A stretch of 64,000 bases of DNA from Candidatus Nitrotoga sp. 1052 (GTDB taxonomy: Bacteria > Pseudomonadota > Gammaproteobacteria > Burkholderiales > Gallionellaceae), in NCBI RefSeq assembly GCF_927312905.1, contig NZ_CAKMHQ010000030.1, positions 17,416 to 81,415 of the forward strand, written 5' to 3'. The notes beneath the pieces were generated by a model. It made no database searches, had not been told where the DNA came from, and was given only the letters and a program-made list of their open reading frames with translations. Below, in pieces: positions 8,617 to 17,844 of this stretch. Positions within the stretch are counted from its first letter, which is position 1. The number at the start of each line of letters is the position of its first letter. Both the position numbers and the translations under genes were made by a program.

Positions 8617-9204
8617 ATGCGTAGTGCGCAAGTTACACGTAACACCCTGGAAACCCAGATCACCATCAAGCTGGATTTAGATGGTAGCGGCAAGGTCAAA
8701 TTTGATACCGGTTTGCCTTTTCTCGAGCATATGCTTGATCAAGTTGCACGTCATGGCATGGTTGATTTGGACATTGTTGCCAAGGGTGATCTTCACATTG
8801 ATGCGCATCACACAGTCGAGGATATCGGCATCACTCTTGGTCAAGCGTTCAGCCAAGCGGTAGAAGACAAAAAGGGATTGCGTCGTTACGGCCATGCTTA
8901 TGTGCCACTAGATGAGGCGCTGTCGCGCGTGGTGCTGGACATTTCCGGCCGTCCCGGTTTGGTGTTCAATGTGAACTTTGTGCGTTCCAATATAGGTGAG
9001 TTTGATGTGGACTTGGTCCATGAGTTTTTCCAAGGCTTCGTCAATCATGCGCTGGTGACATTGCATATCGACAATCTGGTTGGTAAAAATGCTCACCACC
9101 AGGCGGAAACTGTGTTCAAGGCATTCGGTCGTGCTTTGCGCATGGCGCTGGAGGTCGATCCGCGTATGGCAGGCATGATGCCTTCCACAAAGGGTACATT
9201 GTAA
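8617..9204 (+). CDS. hisB: Imidazoleglycerol-phosphate dehydratase
   Basis: Dehydrates imidazole glycerol phosphate to imidazole acetol phosphate. 195 residues, the monofunctional type without a histidinol-phosphatase domain. Metal-binding histidine motifs are seen at [18 protein letters not shown] and NAHHQAE. The frame is open back to 8512, inside hisC, but ATG 8617 after TAGGGA gives the normal N-terminus [15 protein letters not shown] and is chosen. Confidence 0.97.
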   Translation: MRSAQVTRNTLETQITIKLDLDGSGKVKFDTGLPFLEHMLDQVARHGMVDLDIVAKGDLHIDAHHTVEDIGITLGQAFSQAVEDKKGLRRYGHAYVPLDEALSRVVLDISGRPGLVFNVNFVRSNIGEFDVDLVHEFFQGFVNHALVTLHIDNLVGKNAHHQAETVFKAFGRALRMALEVDPRMAGMMPSTKGTL

Positions 9205-9311
9205 AGATTCTCAAGCGCTTCGATAAACAAAGTAATAAATGAGATAATGTGCTCAATAAAATTGAGTGTTGCATGCCATGGATCTAGATTTATAAAAAAT
9301 CACTTACAGCT

Positions 9312-9947
9312 ATGGTAGATATCGCGATAATTGATTACGGCATGGGCAATCTACGCTCGGTGCACCAAGCATTGCGCACCATTGCGCCAACTGCGTCTAT
9401 CGTGGTGACCGACGACCCGCAAGAAGTCGAACAGGCGGCGCGTGTGGTTTTCCCTGGCCAAGGTGCGATGCCAGACTGTATTCGCGAACTGGAGGCGCGC
9501 GGGTTGCGTGCGGCAGTGCTGCATGCGGCGCGGACCAAGCCTTTTCTCGGTATCTGTATCGGCCTGCAAATGTTGTTTGAACACAGTGAGGAAGGTGATA
9601 TTCCGGGATTGGCCATCCTGCCTGGCAGGGTAGTGCGTTTCGCCAGCAATTTGTGCGATGCACAAAACAATAAGCTGAAGGTGCCGCATATGGGGTGGAA
9701 TCAAGTGCAGCATGGCAACCATCCGCTATGGGAAGGCATAGATCAAAACGCGCGCTTTTATTTTGTGCATAGTTACTATGTTTGTCCACAGGATGCGCAG
9801 TTTGTGCAGGCTACTAGTTGCTATCCACAACCGTTTGTCTGTGCCGTGGCGCGCGATAATTTATTTGCCGTGCAGTTTCATCCAGAGAAGAGCCAAGGTG
9901 CCGGATTGATATTGCTGAAAAACTTTGTGAATTGGGTACCAGTTTAA
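9312..9947 (+). CDS. hisH: Imidazole glycerol phosphate synthase, glutaminase subunit
   Basis: Class I glutamine amidotransferase that feeds ammonia to HisF. 211 residues. The nucleophile cysteine is in [10 protein letters not shown] and the partner histidine in QFHPEKS; the oxyanion strand GQGAMPDC is present. It is separated from hisB by 107 bases with no recognised element beyond a weak CTCAA/TTGAG hairpin. Confidence 0.97.
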   Translation: MVDIAIIDYGMGNLRSVHQALRTIAPTASIVVTDDPQEVEQAARVVFPGQGAMPDCIRELEARGLRAAVLHAARTKPFLGICIGLQMLFEHSEEGDIPGLAILPGRVVRFASNLCDAQNNKLKVPHMGWNQVQHGNHPLWEGIDQNARFYFVHSYYVCPQDAQFVQATSCYPQPFVCAVARDNLFAVQFHPEKSQGAGLILLKNFVNWVPV

Positions 9948-9982
9948 TTTTTTTATTTTTGTTCATATTGTATAGTGCTGCC

Positions 9983-10741
9983 ATGCTGATTATTCCCGCG
10001 ATTGATTTAAAAGATGGACATTGCGTACGCCTGCGCCAAGGGGTGATGGAAGACGCCACGGTGTTTTCCGAAGACCCTGCAGCGATGGCGCTACATTGGT
10101 TAAAACAGGGTGCGCGCCGCCTACACCTGGTTGATCTGAACGGCGCTTTTGCCGGCAAGCCTAAGAACGAGGCGGCTGTCCGCAGCATCGTGGAAGCGGT
10201 TGGGCTGGATGTACCAATTCAGCTAGGTGGTGGCATTCGCGATCTGGAAACCATAGAACGTTACCTCGATATTGGAGTAGCGTATGTCATTATAGGCACT
10301 GCAGCGGTGAAGACTCCGGGTTTTCTGCATGAAGCCTGCGATGCTTTCCCAGGTCACGTCATGGTAGGTCTCGATGCCAATGCTGGCAAGGTGGCGGTGG
10401 ACGGCTGGTCTAAGGTGACTAAACATGACGTGCTTGACCTGGCTAAGCGTTTTGAAGGTTATGGCATTGAAGCCATCATTTACACTGACATTGGGCGTGA
10501 TGGCATGTTATCCGGCGTAAATATTCCCGCTACTGTGGAATTGGCGCGTGAACTTACTGTACCAGTCATTGCCAGCGGCGGCATCACCAATCTCGACGAT
10601 GTTCATGCGCTGTGCGCGGTACAGGACGATGGTATTGCTGGCGCGATAACTGGCCGGGCCATCTATGAAGAGACTTTGAACTTTGCCGCGGCACAAAAGT
10701 TGGCGGATAAACTAACTACAAATAGAAATGTGAAGAGCTAA
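9983..10741 (+). CDS. hisA: Phosphoribosylformimino-5-aminoimidazole carboxamide ribotide isomerase
   Basis: Amadori isomerase converting ProFAR to PRFAR. (beta/alpha)8 barrel of 252 residues. The N-terminus [12 protein letters not shown] carries the catalytic Asp of strand 1; [14 protein letters not shown] and [11 protein letters not shown] are the phosphate-binding loops. The frame is open from 9932, which would overlap hisH and add an unusual hydrophobic extension; ATG 9983 gives the family N-terminus. Confidence 0.97.
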   Translation: MLIIPAIDLKDGHCVRLRQGVMEDATVFSEDPAAMALHWLKQGARRLHLVDLNGAFAGKPKNEAAVRSIVEAVGLDVPIQLGGGIRDLETIERYLDIGVAYVIIGTAAVKTPGFLHEACDAFPGHVMVGLDANAGKVAVDGWSKVTKHDVLDLAKRFEGYGIEAIIYTDIGRDGMLSGVNIPATVELARELTVPVIASGGITNLDDVHALCAVQDDGIAGAITGRAIYEETLNFAAAQKLADKLTTNRNVKS

Positions 10742-10781
10742 GTGTCGAGGCTTCCATTTTCTCTTCACTCACTTAAATAAT

Positions 10782-11540
10782 ATGCTGGCCAAACGTATCA
10801 TTCCTTGTCTAGACGTAACCGCTGGCCGCGTGGTCAAAGGCGTCCACTTTGTTGAGTTGCGCGATGCAGGCGACCCGGTAGAAATCGCGCGCCGATACGA
10901 CGAGCAGGGCGCAGACGAGTTAACATTTCTTGACATCACCGCCAGCTCCGATGACCGTGGTATTCTGTTTCGCATCATTGAGCAGGTGGCCGAGCAGGTT
11001 TTTATTCCTCTCACTGTGGGTGGCGGTGTGCGCCAAGTGGAAGATGTGCGCAACCTGCTTAACGCGGGTGCCGACAAGGTAAGCATTAATACATCTGCCG
11101 TGCTCAATCCGCAATTGGTGGCGGACGCGGCAGGGCGCTATGGCTCGCAATGTATCGTGGTGGCAATAGATGCCAAACAGATTCAGCCTGGTCGTTGGGA
11201 GGTCTTCACCCATGGCGGACGCAAGGCTACCGGTTTGGGCGTGGTGGAATGGGCTAAAAAGATGCAGACACTGGGCGCGGGAGAAATTCTGCTTACCAGT
11301 ATGGATCGTGACGGCAGCAAAATTGGGTATGATTTACAACTTATTCGCATGGTGACGGATGCGCTGGAAATTCCCCTCATTGCCAGCGGTGGCGCGGGCA
11401 CTCTACAGCACTTGGTGGACGGTGTGAAGCTGGGTGGCGCGGATGCGGTGTTGGCGGCCAGTATTTTTCACTATGGCGAATACACGATACAACAAGCCAA
11501 GCAATATATGGCGCAACAAGGTATTGAGGTGCGGTTATGA
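10782..11540 (+). CDS. hisF: Imidazole glycerol phosphate synthase, cyclase subunit
   Basis: Uses ammonia channelled from HisH to turn PRFAR into imidazole glycerol phosphate and AICAR. 252-residue barrel homologous to HisA. Catalytic Asp in [15 protein letters not shown], second Asp in LTSMDRDG, phosphate loops at [10 protein letters not shown] and [10 protein letters not shown]. The last four bases (ATGA) overlap the hisI start, implying translational coupling. Confidence 0.98.
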   Translation: MLAKRIIPCLDVTAGRVVKGVHFVELRDAGDPVEIARRYDEQGADELTFLDITASSDDRGILFRIIEQVAEQVFIPLTVGGGVRQVEDVRNLLNAGADKVSINTSAVLNPQLVADAAGRYGSQCIVVAIDAKQIQPGRWEVFTHGGRKATGLGVVEWAKKMQTLGAGEILLTSMDRDGSKIGYDLQLIRMVTDALEIPLIASGGAGTLQHLVDGVKLGGADAVLAASIFHYGEYTIQQAKQYMAQQGIEVRL

Positions 11541-11932
11541 GCGATACCTGGTCGAATAAAATTAGCTGGGCGGCAGATGGGTTGGTGCCAGTCATCGCAC
11601 AGGATGCAAGTACAGGTTGCGTGCTAATGATGGCGTGGATGAACCGCGAGGCTTTTGAGCGTACCGTCCAGTCGGGCGAGGCGACATATTGGTCGCGCTC
11701 GCGTAAAAAGCTGTGGCACAAGGGCGAAGAATCCGGCAATATTCAGCGGGTGCAGGAGATTCGCCTTGATTGTGATGGCGATGCGGTGTTATTGAAAGTG
11801 GAGCAGGTTGGCGGAATCGCCTGTCATACCGGGCGAGCCAGTTGCTTTTTCAGTCGCCTGGAAAAAGATAGGTGGGTGGAAATCGACCCGGTGCTTAAAG
11901 CGCCCGACGAAATTTACCAGAAGAAATCATAA
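11537..11932 (+). CDS. hisI: Phosphoribosyl-AMP cyclohydrolase
   Basis: Opens the adenine ring of PR-AMP. 131 residues, the separate (not HisIE-fused) form. The Mg-binding DCDGDAV and zinc cysteine motif [11 protein letters not shown] are intact. The start overlaps the hisF stop. Confidence 0.97.
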   Translation: MSDTWSNKISWAADGLVPVIAQDASTGCVLMMAWMNREAFERTVQSGEATYWSRSRKKLWHKGEESGNIQRVQEIRLDCDGDAVLLKVEQVGGIACHTGRASCFFSRLEKDRWVEIDPVLKAPDEIYQKKS

Positions 11933-11935
11933 GCA

Positions 11936-12265
11936 ATGAGGAACGATATTCTTCAAAAATTGATGGAAACAATAGTGGCGCGCAAAGGCGCAGCAGTTGA
12001 AAGCTCATATGTAGCTAAACTGTTGAGCAAAGGCGAAGATGCCATCCTGAAAAAAGTCGGCGAAGAAGCCACCGAAGTACTGCTGGCCGCTAAAAGCGGC
12101 GATAACCAACATTTGGTATATGAAACCGCTGATTTGTGGTTTCATTGTATGGTATTGCTGGCGCAGCATGGCTTGTGCGTAAACGATGTGCTGAAGGAGT
12201 TAGAACAACGGGTAGGGGTTTCCGGACTTGATGAGAAGGCCAGTCGTAAGGGTAACGGCTCCTAG
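11936..12265 (+). CDS. hisE: Phosphoribosyl-ATP pyrophosphatase
   Basis: Hydrolyses PR-ATP to PR-AMP and pyrophosphate, the second step of the pathway. 109 residues, all-alpha MazG-like fold. Acidic metal-binding motif [15 protein letters not shown] and the following YETADLWFH are present. It starts 3 bases after hisI and ends the histidine run. Confidence 0.96.
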   Translation: MRNDILQKLMETIVARKGAAVESSYVAKLLSKGEDAILKKVGEEATEVLLAAKSGDNQHLVYETADLWFHCMVLLAQHGLCVNDVLKELEQRVGVSGLDEKASRKGNGS

Positions 12266-12369
12266 ATTTTATTTATTCATTGTCAGGAGTGAATTTACCG
12301 GTATGGCACGTGTCTACTAGTTCTCGTCATCAGGTTATCAGGAGTTGGAGTGAGGTCTAGGAGGCAAAA

Positions 12370-12714
12370 GTGGATAACTGCATTTTTTGCAAGATAGTTC
12401 GCGGTGAAATCCCTTGCCGAAAGGTGTATGATGACGGCGAGTTGCTTGCCTTCCACGACATCCACCCAATCGCGCAGGTGCATATAATGCTGATCCCCAA
12501 GCTGCACTTGGCATCACTGATGGAAGCCAATGACAGTCATATGGCGCTACTTGGAAAAATGTTGTTGCTGACGCCTAAATTGGCAAAAGAGCAGGGGTTG
12601 AACAACGGCTTTCGCACCGTCATAAACACAGGCATCGGTGGAGGGCAGGAAGTGTTTCATCTGCATATTCATATCATTGGTGGCAACATTCCACCCATGG
12701 TGCGGCGGGATTAA
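12370..12714 (+). CDS. hinT: HIT family hydrolase (HinT type)
   Basis: Small nucleotide phosphoramidase of the histidine-triad family. 114 residues: [12 protein letters not shown] at the N-terminus, [14 protein letters not shown] with the HxHxH triad near the C-terminus. GTG start, preceded by AGGAGG at good distance. It links the his genes and the tat genes, the common betaproteobacterial order. Confidence 0.95.
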   Translation: MDNCIFCKIVRGEIPCRKVYDDGELLAFHDIHPIAQVHIMLIPKLHLASLMEANDSHMALLGKMLLLTPKLAKEQGLNNGFRTVINTGIGGGQEVFHLHIHIIGGNIPPMVRRD

Positions 12715-12743
12715 CGCCACTTAAACTTTTAGGAGAAATAAAA

Positions 12744-12977
12744 ATGGGTTCATTCAGTATTTGGCACTGGTTGATTGTATTGTTAGTTGTTATCCTTATT
12801 TTTGGTACCAAGAAACTGCGCAATATGGGCAGCGATCTGGGAGGCGCGATGAAGGGCTTTAAGGAAGGTATGCGCTCAGAGCCAGAAGTGTCCAAAGATG
12901 ACACCCACAAGCAAGTGGAACAGGGTGGTCAGACCATCGAAGGCGAAGTTAAAGACAAGAGTCACACCAACGCATAG
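12744..12977 (+). CDS. tatA: Sec-independent translocase subunit TatA
   Basis: Pore-forming component of the twin-arginine export system. 77 residues: one N-terminal membrane helix ([21 protein letters not shown]), FG hinge, amphipathic helix with [12 protein letters not shown], then a polar tail. AGGAG precedes the start. First of three tat genes. Confidence 0.97.
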   Translation: MGSFSIWHWLIVLLVVILIFGTKKLRNMGSDLGGAMKGFKEGMRSEPEVSKDDTHKQVEQGGQTIEGEVKDKSHTNA

Positions 12978-12992
12978 ATTGACTTAGCAGCC

Positions 12993-13766
12993 ATGTTTGA
13001 TGTTAATTTCTCCGAGATGATGGTGATTGCGGTGGTCGCCTTCATCGTCATCGGCCCGGAACGTCTGCCCAAGGTGGCGCGTACCCTTGGTCATTTGCTG
13101 GGCCGTGGGCAACGCTACATCAGCAGCGTCAAGGCTGACATCGCGCGGGACATAGGAATTGAGGAATTGCGCCAGTTGCAGGAAAAGGTACAAAAGGAAT
13201 ACAAGAGTGCCGAAGAGGCAGTGAATCAGGTCACTCAAACCCTTAACCTGCATGCGCAAGAAGTCACGCAGTCTCTCAATCAGCAAGTGGAGCAGGCTAG
13301 GGAGAGCATCAATCAACAATCGCAATTGAATTCTGATGTGCAATCCACCGTGCAGCAGAGCACTTTAGAGCAGAAAAACTTCCCCAAGGCTAGCGAAAGA
13401 GATAAGGGCGCACCACCATTGAGTACACAGGGTGGCGACAATATCGAGGGCTCAGTGCGTGCGAGCAGTGTGAGCCTGGCAGATGAGCTTGAATTTAAAA
13501 CGCTTTCATCAGCGTATCAAGAGGCGACACGTAATTTATATGCTCAGCAAGAGGCGGCTCGCAAATTGCATGTTCAGGAGGAGAAATTGCGTCAGTTGAG
13601 GCAAAAAGCAGATCAGCAAGTCAGTAATAACGATCAGACGGTGTCGCAGGATCAGTTAGTGCAGCAACCTCTTAGTGCCGTAACTCAACCTAAACAAGCC
13701 AGCGTACAGCAGGCACAGCCCGAGTTGCAGATGACTTCCGAGCAAAAAAGTTTCCCCATTGATTAA
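12993..13766 (+). CDS. tatB: Sec-independent translocase subunit TatB, long C-terminal tail
   Basis: TatB binds Tat signal peptides together with TatC. The N-terminal 25 residues form the membrane helix with the GPERLPKVAR hinge typical of TatB. At 257 residues it is clearly longer than the usual 130-180: residues about 65-257 are a Gln/Glu-rich, probably coiled-coil and disordered tail with short repeats (EQKNFPK and EQKSFPID, AQQEAARKLHVQEEKLRQL). Its TAA overlaps the tatC ATG (TTAATGAG junction). Confidence 0.95.
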   Translation: MFDVNFSEMMVIAVVAFIVIGPERLPKVARTLGHLLGRGQRYISSVKADIARDIGIEELRQLQEKVQKEYKSAEEAVNQVTQTLNLHAQEVTQSLNQQVEQARESINQQSQLNSDVQSTVQQSTLEQKNFPKASERDKGAPPLSTQGGDNIEGSVRASSVSLADELEFKTLSSAYQEATRNLYAQQEAARKLHVQEEKLRQLRQKADQQVSNNDQTVSQDQLVQQPLSAVTQPKQASVQQAQPELQMTSEQKSFPID

Positions 13767-14506
13767 TGAGTACTAGCGAAAGCTTCATTTCCCACCTGCT
13801 CGAATTGCGCACTCGCCTTCTATATGCTTTTGGAGGGCTGTTGTTGGTATTTATATGCCTTGTTCCGTGGGCAGGTGATCTTTATGCGCTACTCGCGGAA
13901 CCGATGCTCGCTAAGTTGCCAAAAGGCGGGCAGATGATCGCTATTGATGTTATTACTCCATTTTTTGTGCCCCTTAAAGTGGCGATGATGGCTGCATTCC
14001 TGATTGCATTGCCTTATATATTGTACCAAGCTTGGCTTTTTGTCGCGCCCGGCATGCACGCACATGAAAAACGCCTGATGTTGCCGCTCGTTACGGCCAG
14101 TGTGGTGTTGTTTTTTTTCGGCATGACATTTGCATATTTCGTGGTGTTTCCCGTGGTATTTGGTTTTTTCAGTGGTGCTGCACCACATGGCGTCGCGGTG
14201 ATGACCGACATTGACAAATACCTGAGTTTCGTAATGGGGATGTTCCTTGCCTTTGGTACTACCTTCGAAGTGCCGGTGGCAGTGGTGGTGTTGGTTAAAA
14301 TGGATATGGTAAGCATTGCCAAGCTCAAGGAAATCCGACCTTACGTTATTGTCGGAGCGTTTATTCTCGGTGCTCTCCTCACCCCACCGGACGTGGTATC
14401 GCAGTTCATGCTAGCCATACCATTGTGGTTGTTGTATGAAGTGGGCATCGTGGTGGCGGGGTGGATGATAAAAGACCCGAAAGAGGCCGAAGTGAAAAGT
14501 GGATAA
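13766..14506 (+). CDS. tatC: Sec-independent translocase subunit TatC
   Basis: Six-helix membrane receptor for twin-arginine signal peptides. 246 residues. Family marks: SFISHLLELRTRLLYA at the N-terminus (signal-peptide contact Glu), FVPLKVAMMAAF, and the F-A-F-G-x-x-F-E motif (FLAFGTTFEVPV). Start coupled to tatB. The downstream gene is convergent. Confidence 0.97.
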   Translation: MSTSESFISHLLELRTRLLYAFGGLLLVFICLVPWAGDLYALLAEPMLAKLPKGGQMIAIDVITPFFVPLKVAMMAAFLIALPYILYQAWLFVAPGMHAHEKRLMLPLVTASVVLFFFGMTFAYFVVFPVVFGFFSGAAPHGVAVMTDIDKYLSFVMGMFLAFGTTFEVPVAVVVLVKMDMVSIAKLKEIRPYVIVGAFILGALLTPPDVVSQFMLAIPLWLLYEVGIVVAGWMIKDPKEAEVKSG

Positions 14507-14572
14507 CCATTCCTCGTATTTCAGTTTCAGAAATTATGTTATGCGCATCCGGCTAGTTTGTACTTAGGAGTT

Positions 14573-15730
14573 TTACTCCAGCTGCTTCGGTCTCGGTCGC
14601 TTACCGACCGTAACTTGCACCACAACTTCACGCTGATTGCGCAGCAGCTTGAATACGACAACTTTGCCGGGCGGCAAACTGGAAATGGTTTCCAGCATAG
14701 AGCTGGAATCTGTTAGCAGCTGTTTATTATCTACCATGGTGAGAATGTCGCCAGCACGCATCCCGGCTTTGTCCGCTGGACTGCCACGCACAACTTCCGA
14801 AATTAACACTCCCTGTATATTGCCGAGCTTAAATGATTCCGCTAGTTCTGGCGTGAGCTCCTGCACTGCTACGCCGACCCAGCCGCGTGTCACCGAGCCG
14901 CTTTGGATGATCTGTTCCATGATTTTTTTTGCCGTGCTGACAGGAATAGCAAAACCGATACCGAGTGAGCCACCATTGGGCGAGTAAATCGCGCTGTTAA
15001 TGCCGATCAGGTTGCCGTTTACATCTACCAGCGCGCCACCCGAGTTGCCTGGGTTAATTGCTGCGTCGGTCTGGATGAAGTTTTCGAAAGTGTTTAGTCC
15101 GAGGTGATTGCGTTTTACTGCACTGACAATGCCCATAGTCACCGTTTGTCCCACGCCGAACGGGTTGCCGATGGCCAACACGATATCACCTACTTGCGCT
15201 TGGTCTGGGCGGCTAAAGGTGATGGCCGGGATGGTGCCAGGCAGGTCGATCTTAATGACGGCAAGATCGGATTCCGGATCGGAACCAATAATGCGTCCTT
15301 TGGCCTTGCGCCCATCGGCCAGAGCCACTTCGATCTGGTCGGCAGCTTCAACCACATGATGGTTAGTAAGTATGTAACCGTCGTGGCTGATGATGACGCC
15401 AGAACCTAAGTTAGAACCGCGTTGTGGAGAATTATCGAACTCTTCGCCAAAAAAGAAACGGAAGCGTGGATCATCCATGAATGGATGCAAAGGTTTCTTT
15501 ATTTCGGTGCTGGTAAAAATATTAACCACGGTGGGCATGACTTTGCGTGCCGCAGCGCTGAAGCCTGCTGGAGGAACTTGGCTGGTGCTGGTGTTTACGC
15601 TTTCATGCAGTGTGACGATGCCGCTACGCGCAGCAGAGGACAGCAGGCCGGGCTTCAGGGTATTAATAATGAATAATACCGCCAGCCCGATAGTGGTGGC
15701 TTGTGCGAATAAGAGCCAGAATTTACGCAT
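14573..15730 (-). CDS. HtrA-family periplasmic serine protease, DegS-like
   Basis: Envelope quality-control or stress-sensing protease anchored by one N-terminal helix (residues 5-25). 385 residues: trypsin-like domain with triad H125 (TNHHVV), D155 (ESDLAVIKI), S230 (NPGNSGGAL), then a single PDZ domain at about 275-370. One PDZ plus an uncleaved-looking anchor fits DegS/AlgW rather than DegP. Whether it cleaves an anti-sigma factor is inferred from family. Commonly found beside tatC and the Nif3-like gene in betaproteobacteria. Confidence 0.93.
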   Translation of the reverse strand: MRKFWLLFAQATTIGLAVLFIINTLKPGLLSSAARSGIVTLHESVNTSTSQVPPAGFSAAARKVMPTVVNIFTSTEIKKPLHPFMDDPRFRFFFGEEFDNSPQRGSNLGSGVIISHDGYILTNHHVVEAADQIEVALADGRKAKGRIIGSDPESDLAVIKIDLPGTIPAITFSRPDQAQVGDIVLAIGNPFGVGQTVTMGIVSAVKRNHLGLNTFENFIQTDAAINPGNSGGALVDVNGNLIGINSAIYSPNGGSLGIGFAIPVSTAKKIMEQIIQSGSVTRGWVGVAVQELTPELAESFKLGNIQGVLISEVVRGSPADKAGMRAGDILTMVDNKQLLTDSSSMLETISSLPPGKVVVFKLLRNQREVVVQVTVGKRPRPKQLE

Positions 15731-16093
15731 GATATGACTGCTTTACGTTGTTCAGAGATCTATTTATCTGACCCGAATGCTTTGTAAATTCGTGTGATGG
15801 TCTGCTGAGGTTTATGAGTCTGGAAAAATACGTCGCATCCCGCGAGCCGCACTTGTGTGTTGAGTAATGATATAAACGATCGGTGCAGTTATTCAGGCTT
15901 CCGATGGAGCTAAATTTAGTGTAGCAAATAAAAAAAGTGATGAGCACGTAAGCTTATGAAAAATATAATTTAATTATTAATTCAAAGATTGAAATTGTTA
16001 TATCACTGCTTTCTGTTTAAAAGACGAGAGAGATTAAGTTTTAGTGTGGCTGATTTAAAGTAAAATCGAAGTGATTAATTTAAAGATAAGATC
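15731..16093. other. Divergent intergenic region, A/T-rich
   Basis: About 360 bases between the protease start and the Nif3-like gene. It should hold promoters for both, but I could not pick one out with confidence. No gene, RNA or repeat recognised. Confidence 0.5.
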
Positions 16094-16840
16094 ATGTTGC
16101 TAAATGATTTGCGCGATTATATCGCAAGCCTGCTGGAACCCGACCGTTTTCGTGACTATTGCCCAAATGGTGTGCAAGTGGAAGGTAGAGCAGAAGTCCG
16201 CCGCATCGCCAGTGGTGTAACGGCCTCGCATCGTTTATTGAAAGCAGCCACAGCATGGAATGCAGACGCTATTCTGGTTCACCATGGTTATTTCTGGCGT
16301 AATGAAGATGCTGCTGTGACTGGAATCAAGAAACAGCGTATTGCGCATTTGCTTCAGCACGATGTTAGTCTGCTGGCTTATCACCTGCCGCTGGATGCGC
16401 ATGCCGAACTTGGCAACAACGCGCAACTCGGTCAGCGTTTGGATTTTATGGAGCATGGGCGCTTCGGAGAGCACGACATAGCTTGTTATGGGGAGTTGGT
16501 ACAAGCACAAACATTGGCACAATTGACCCACAAAATTGCGCACAGTTTACAGCGTACGCCGCTAGTGATAGGAGAGGGTGACCCCACTATCCGCAGGATC
16601 GCTTGGTGTACAGGTGCGGCGCAGGGTTATTTCGAAGCGGCGATAGCGTTGGGCGTGGATGCCTTTCTCACCGGCGAAATTTCCGAGCAGAATGTGCATG
16701 TGGCGCAAGAAACGGGTGTGGCATTCATCGCGGCTGGCCATCACGCCACTGAGCGCTATGGTGTGCAGGCTCTGGGTATGCACCTCGCCGAGCATTGCGG
16801 TATAGAGCATCATTTTTTCGATCTGGAAAATCCGGTTTAA
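16094..16840 (+). CDS. Nif3-like dinuclear metal centre protein
   Basis: 248 residues, the short YbgI-type Nif3 family, which forms hexameric rings with a two-metal site. GTP cyclohydrolase I type 2 annotations exist for relatives, but the physiological role is unsettled. Putative metal ligands: ADAILVHHGYFW (HH), YHLPLDAH, and near the C-terminus TGEISEQN with AAGHHATERYGV. Confidence 0.93.
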   Translation: MLLNDLRDYIASLLEPDRFRDYCPNGVQVEGRAEVRRIASGVTASHRLLKAATAWNADAILVHHGYFWRNEDAAVTGIKKQRIAHLLQHDVSLLAYHLPLDAHAELGNNAQLGQRLDFMEHGRFGEHDIACYGELVQAQTLAQLTHKIAHSLQRTPLVIGEGDPTIRRIAWCTGAAQGYFEAAIALGVDAFLTGEISEQNVHVAQETGVAFIAAGHHATERYGVQALGMHLAEHCGIEHHFFDLENPV

Positions 16841-16849
16841 GGGCATACT

Positions 16850-17482
16850 TTAACGCTCGAGGTTTGCGCGCAACTTGTCGAGTGATACTATTGAAATTGC
16901 AGCGCTTCTTGAAGACTCACGCAGAGCTGCGTTGGCAGAATGCAAAGCATCGTGATGTGTCACCAATAGAGTTTGTATTAGACTGGTGGCTTCATTTAGC
17001 AGTGCATCCGCAGTGGAGGAAAAACGCAGAAGGAAATCCATGCTGCGCGGGTAATAAGACGTCCATTGCCAAGCCAGGAAACTCTCATTGCTCTTAAAGC
17101 CTGCCTCCTGAAAAGTATTATGCAGTGTATTAATGACTCTTAACTGTTTTTGTTCGAGCGTAGGCGCAGCACTCCACATCAGCCCATAGTAAATACGCAG
17201 GGTGTCGCCCAGATATTGCTGTTCCAGCATGGGGCGCAGGTAGAGTTTTTGTTCTGATTCAGGTTGCAGGTACAGCCCAACCAGACACTCAGTTGCGTTG
17301 CGGTCTTCGGTGGTTGATATGCGCCAGCCCGACGTGCTTGCTACGATACGTTCGCTTAATGCTAGCCAGAAGTCATTGTTCAATTTCTGGCGTGTTCCAT
17401 CCACCTGATTTGCCACACTAAGTGCCAAGGGCAGGTTTTCTTTTTGTGCGAAAAAATTCAGCACAGCTTGTTCTTCGTTCAT
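16850..17482 (-). CDS. Uncharacterised protein (210 residues)
   Basis: I do not recognise a named family. The protein has no signal peptide or membrane helix, is rich in Leu and Ser, and has a Trp-containing middle (FWLALSERIVASTSGWRIS … YLGDTLRIYYGLMW). This loosely recalls the C-terminal module following some PD-(D/E)XK nuclease-like domains, but the nuclease core is absent, so the resemblance is weak. It is transcribed convergently with the Nif3-like gene, 9 bases from its stop, from an ATG at 17482. Coding composition matches its neighbours. Confidence 0.75.
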   Translation of the reverse strand: MNEEQAVLNFFAQKENLPLALSVANQVDGTRQKLNNDFWLALSERIVASTSGWRISTTEDRNATECLVGLYLQPESEQKLYLRPMLEQQYLGDTLRIYYGLMWSAAPTLEQKQLRVINTLHNTFQEAGFKSNESFLAWQWTSYYPRSMDFLLRFSSTADALLNEATSLIQTLLVTHHDALHSANAALRESSRSAAISIVSLDKLRANLER

Positions 17483-17832
17483 CCGCCCATCCTTAAAATT
17501 AGAAATAAAATTATACGGATTAGTCTTTATCCCAAATAGTTATAATTAGTGTTGCCATCTAAAAAATACACAGTTTATAAATTAAATATACGCTCCATAC
17601 AATTCATATTCAGAGCCTGATCACTTTTCTAATATATCGTTTATTAATTTCTTAATAATCCAAAATGGTAGCAGGAACCAATAGATAGATAGTCAAATGG
17701 ATCTGTTCGACTAAACTGTCAGATGGCTATATCTTATTATATTTAAGAAAGTTTTTTCTAAATCAAGTACACAGTTGAGATGAATACTTTAGCAGACAAT
17801 CTGCACAGCAGATGATCGCAAATTTAAATTTT
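17483..17832. other. A/T-rich divergent intergenic region
   Basis: About 350 bases between the uncharacterised gene and the (p)ppGpp gene. Rich in A/T with several TATAAT-like words but no pair with a convincing -35. No rpoZ or gmk, which often precede spoT, is present. Confidence 0.5.
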
Positions 17833-17844
17833 GGAGGTACATGT

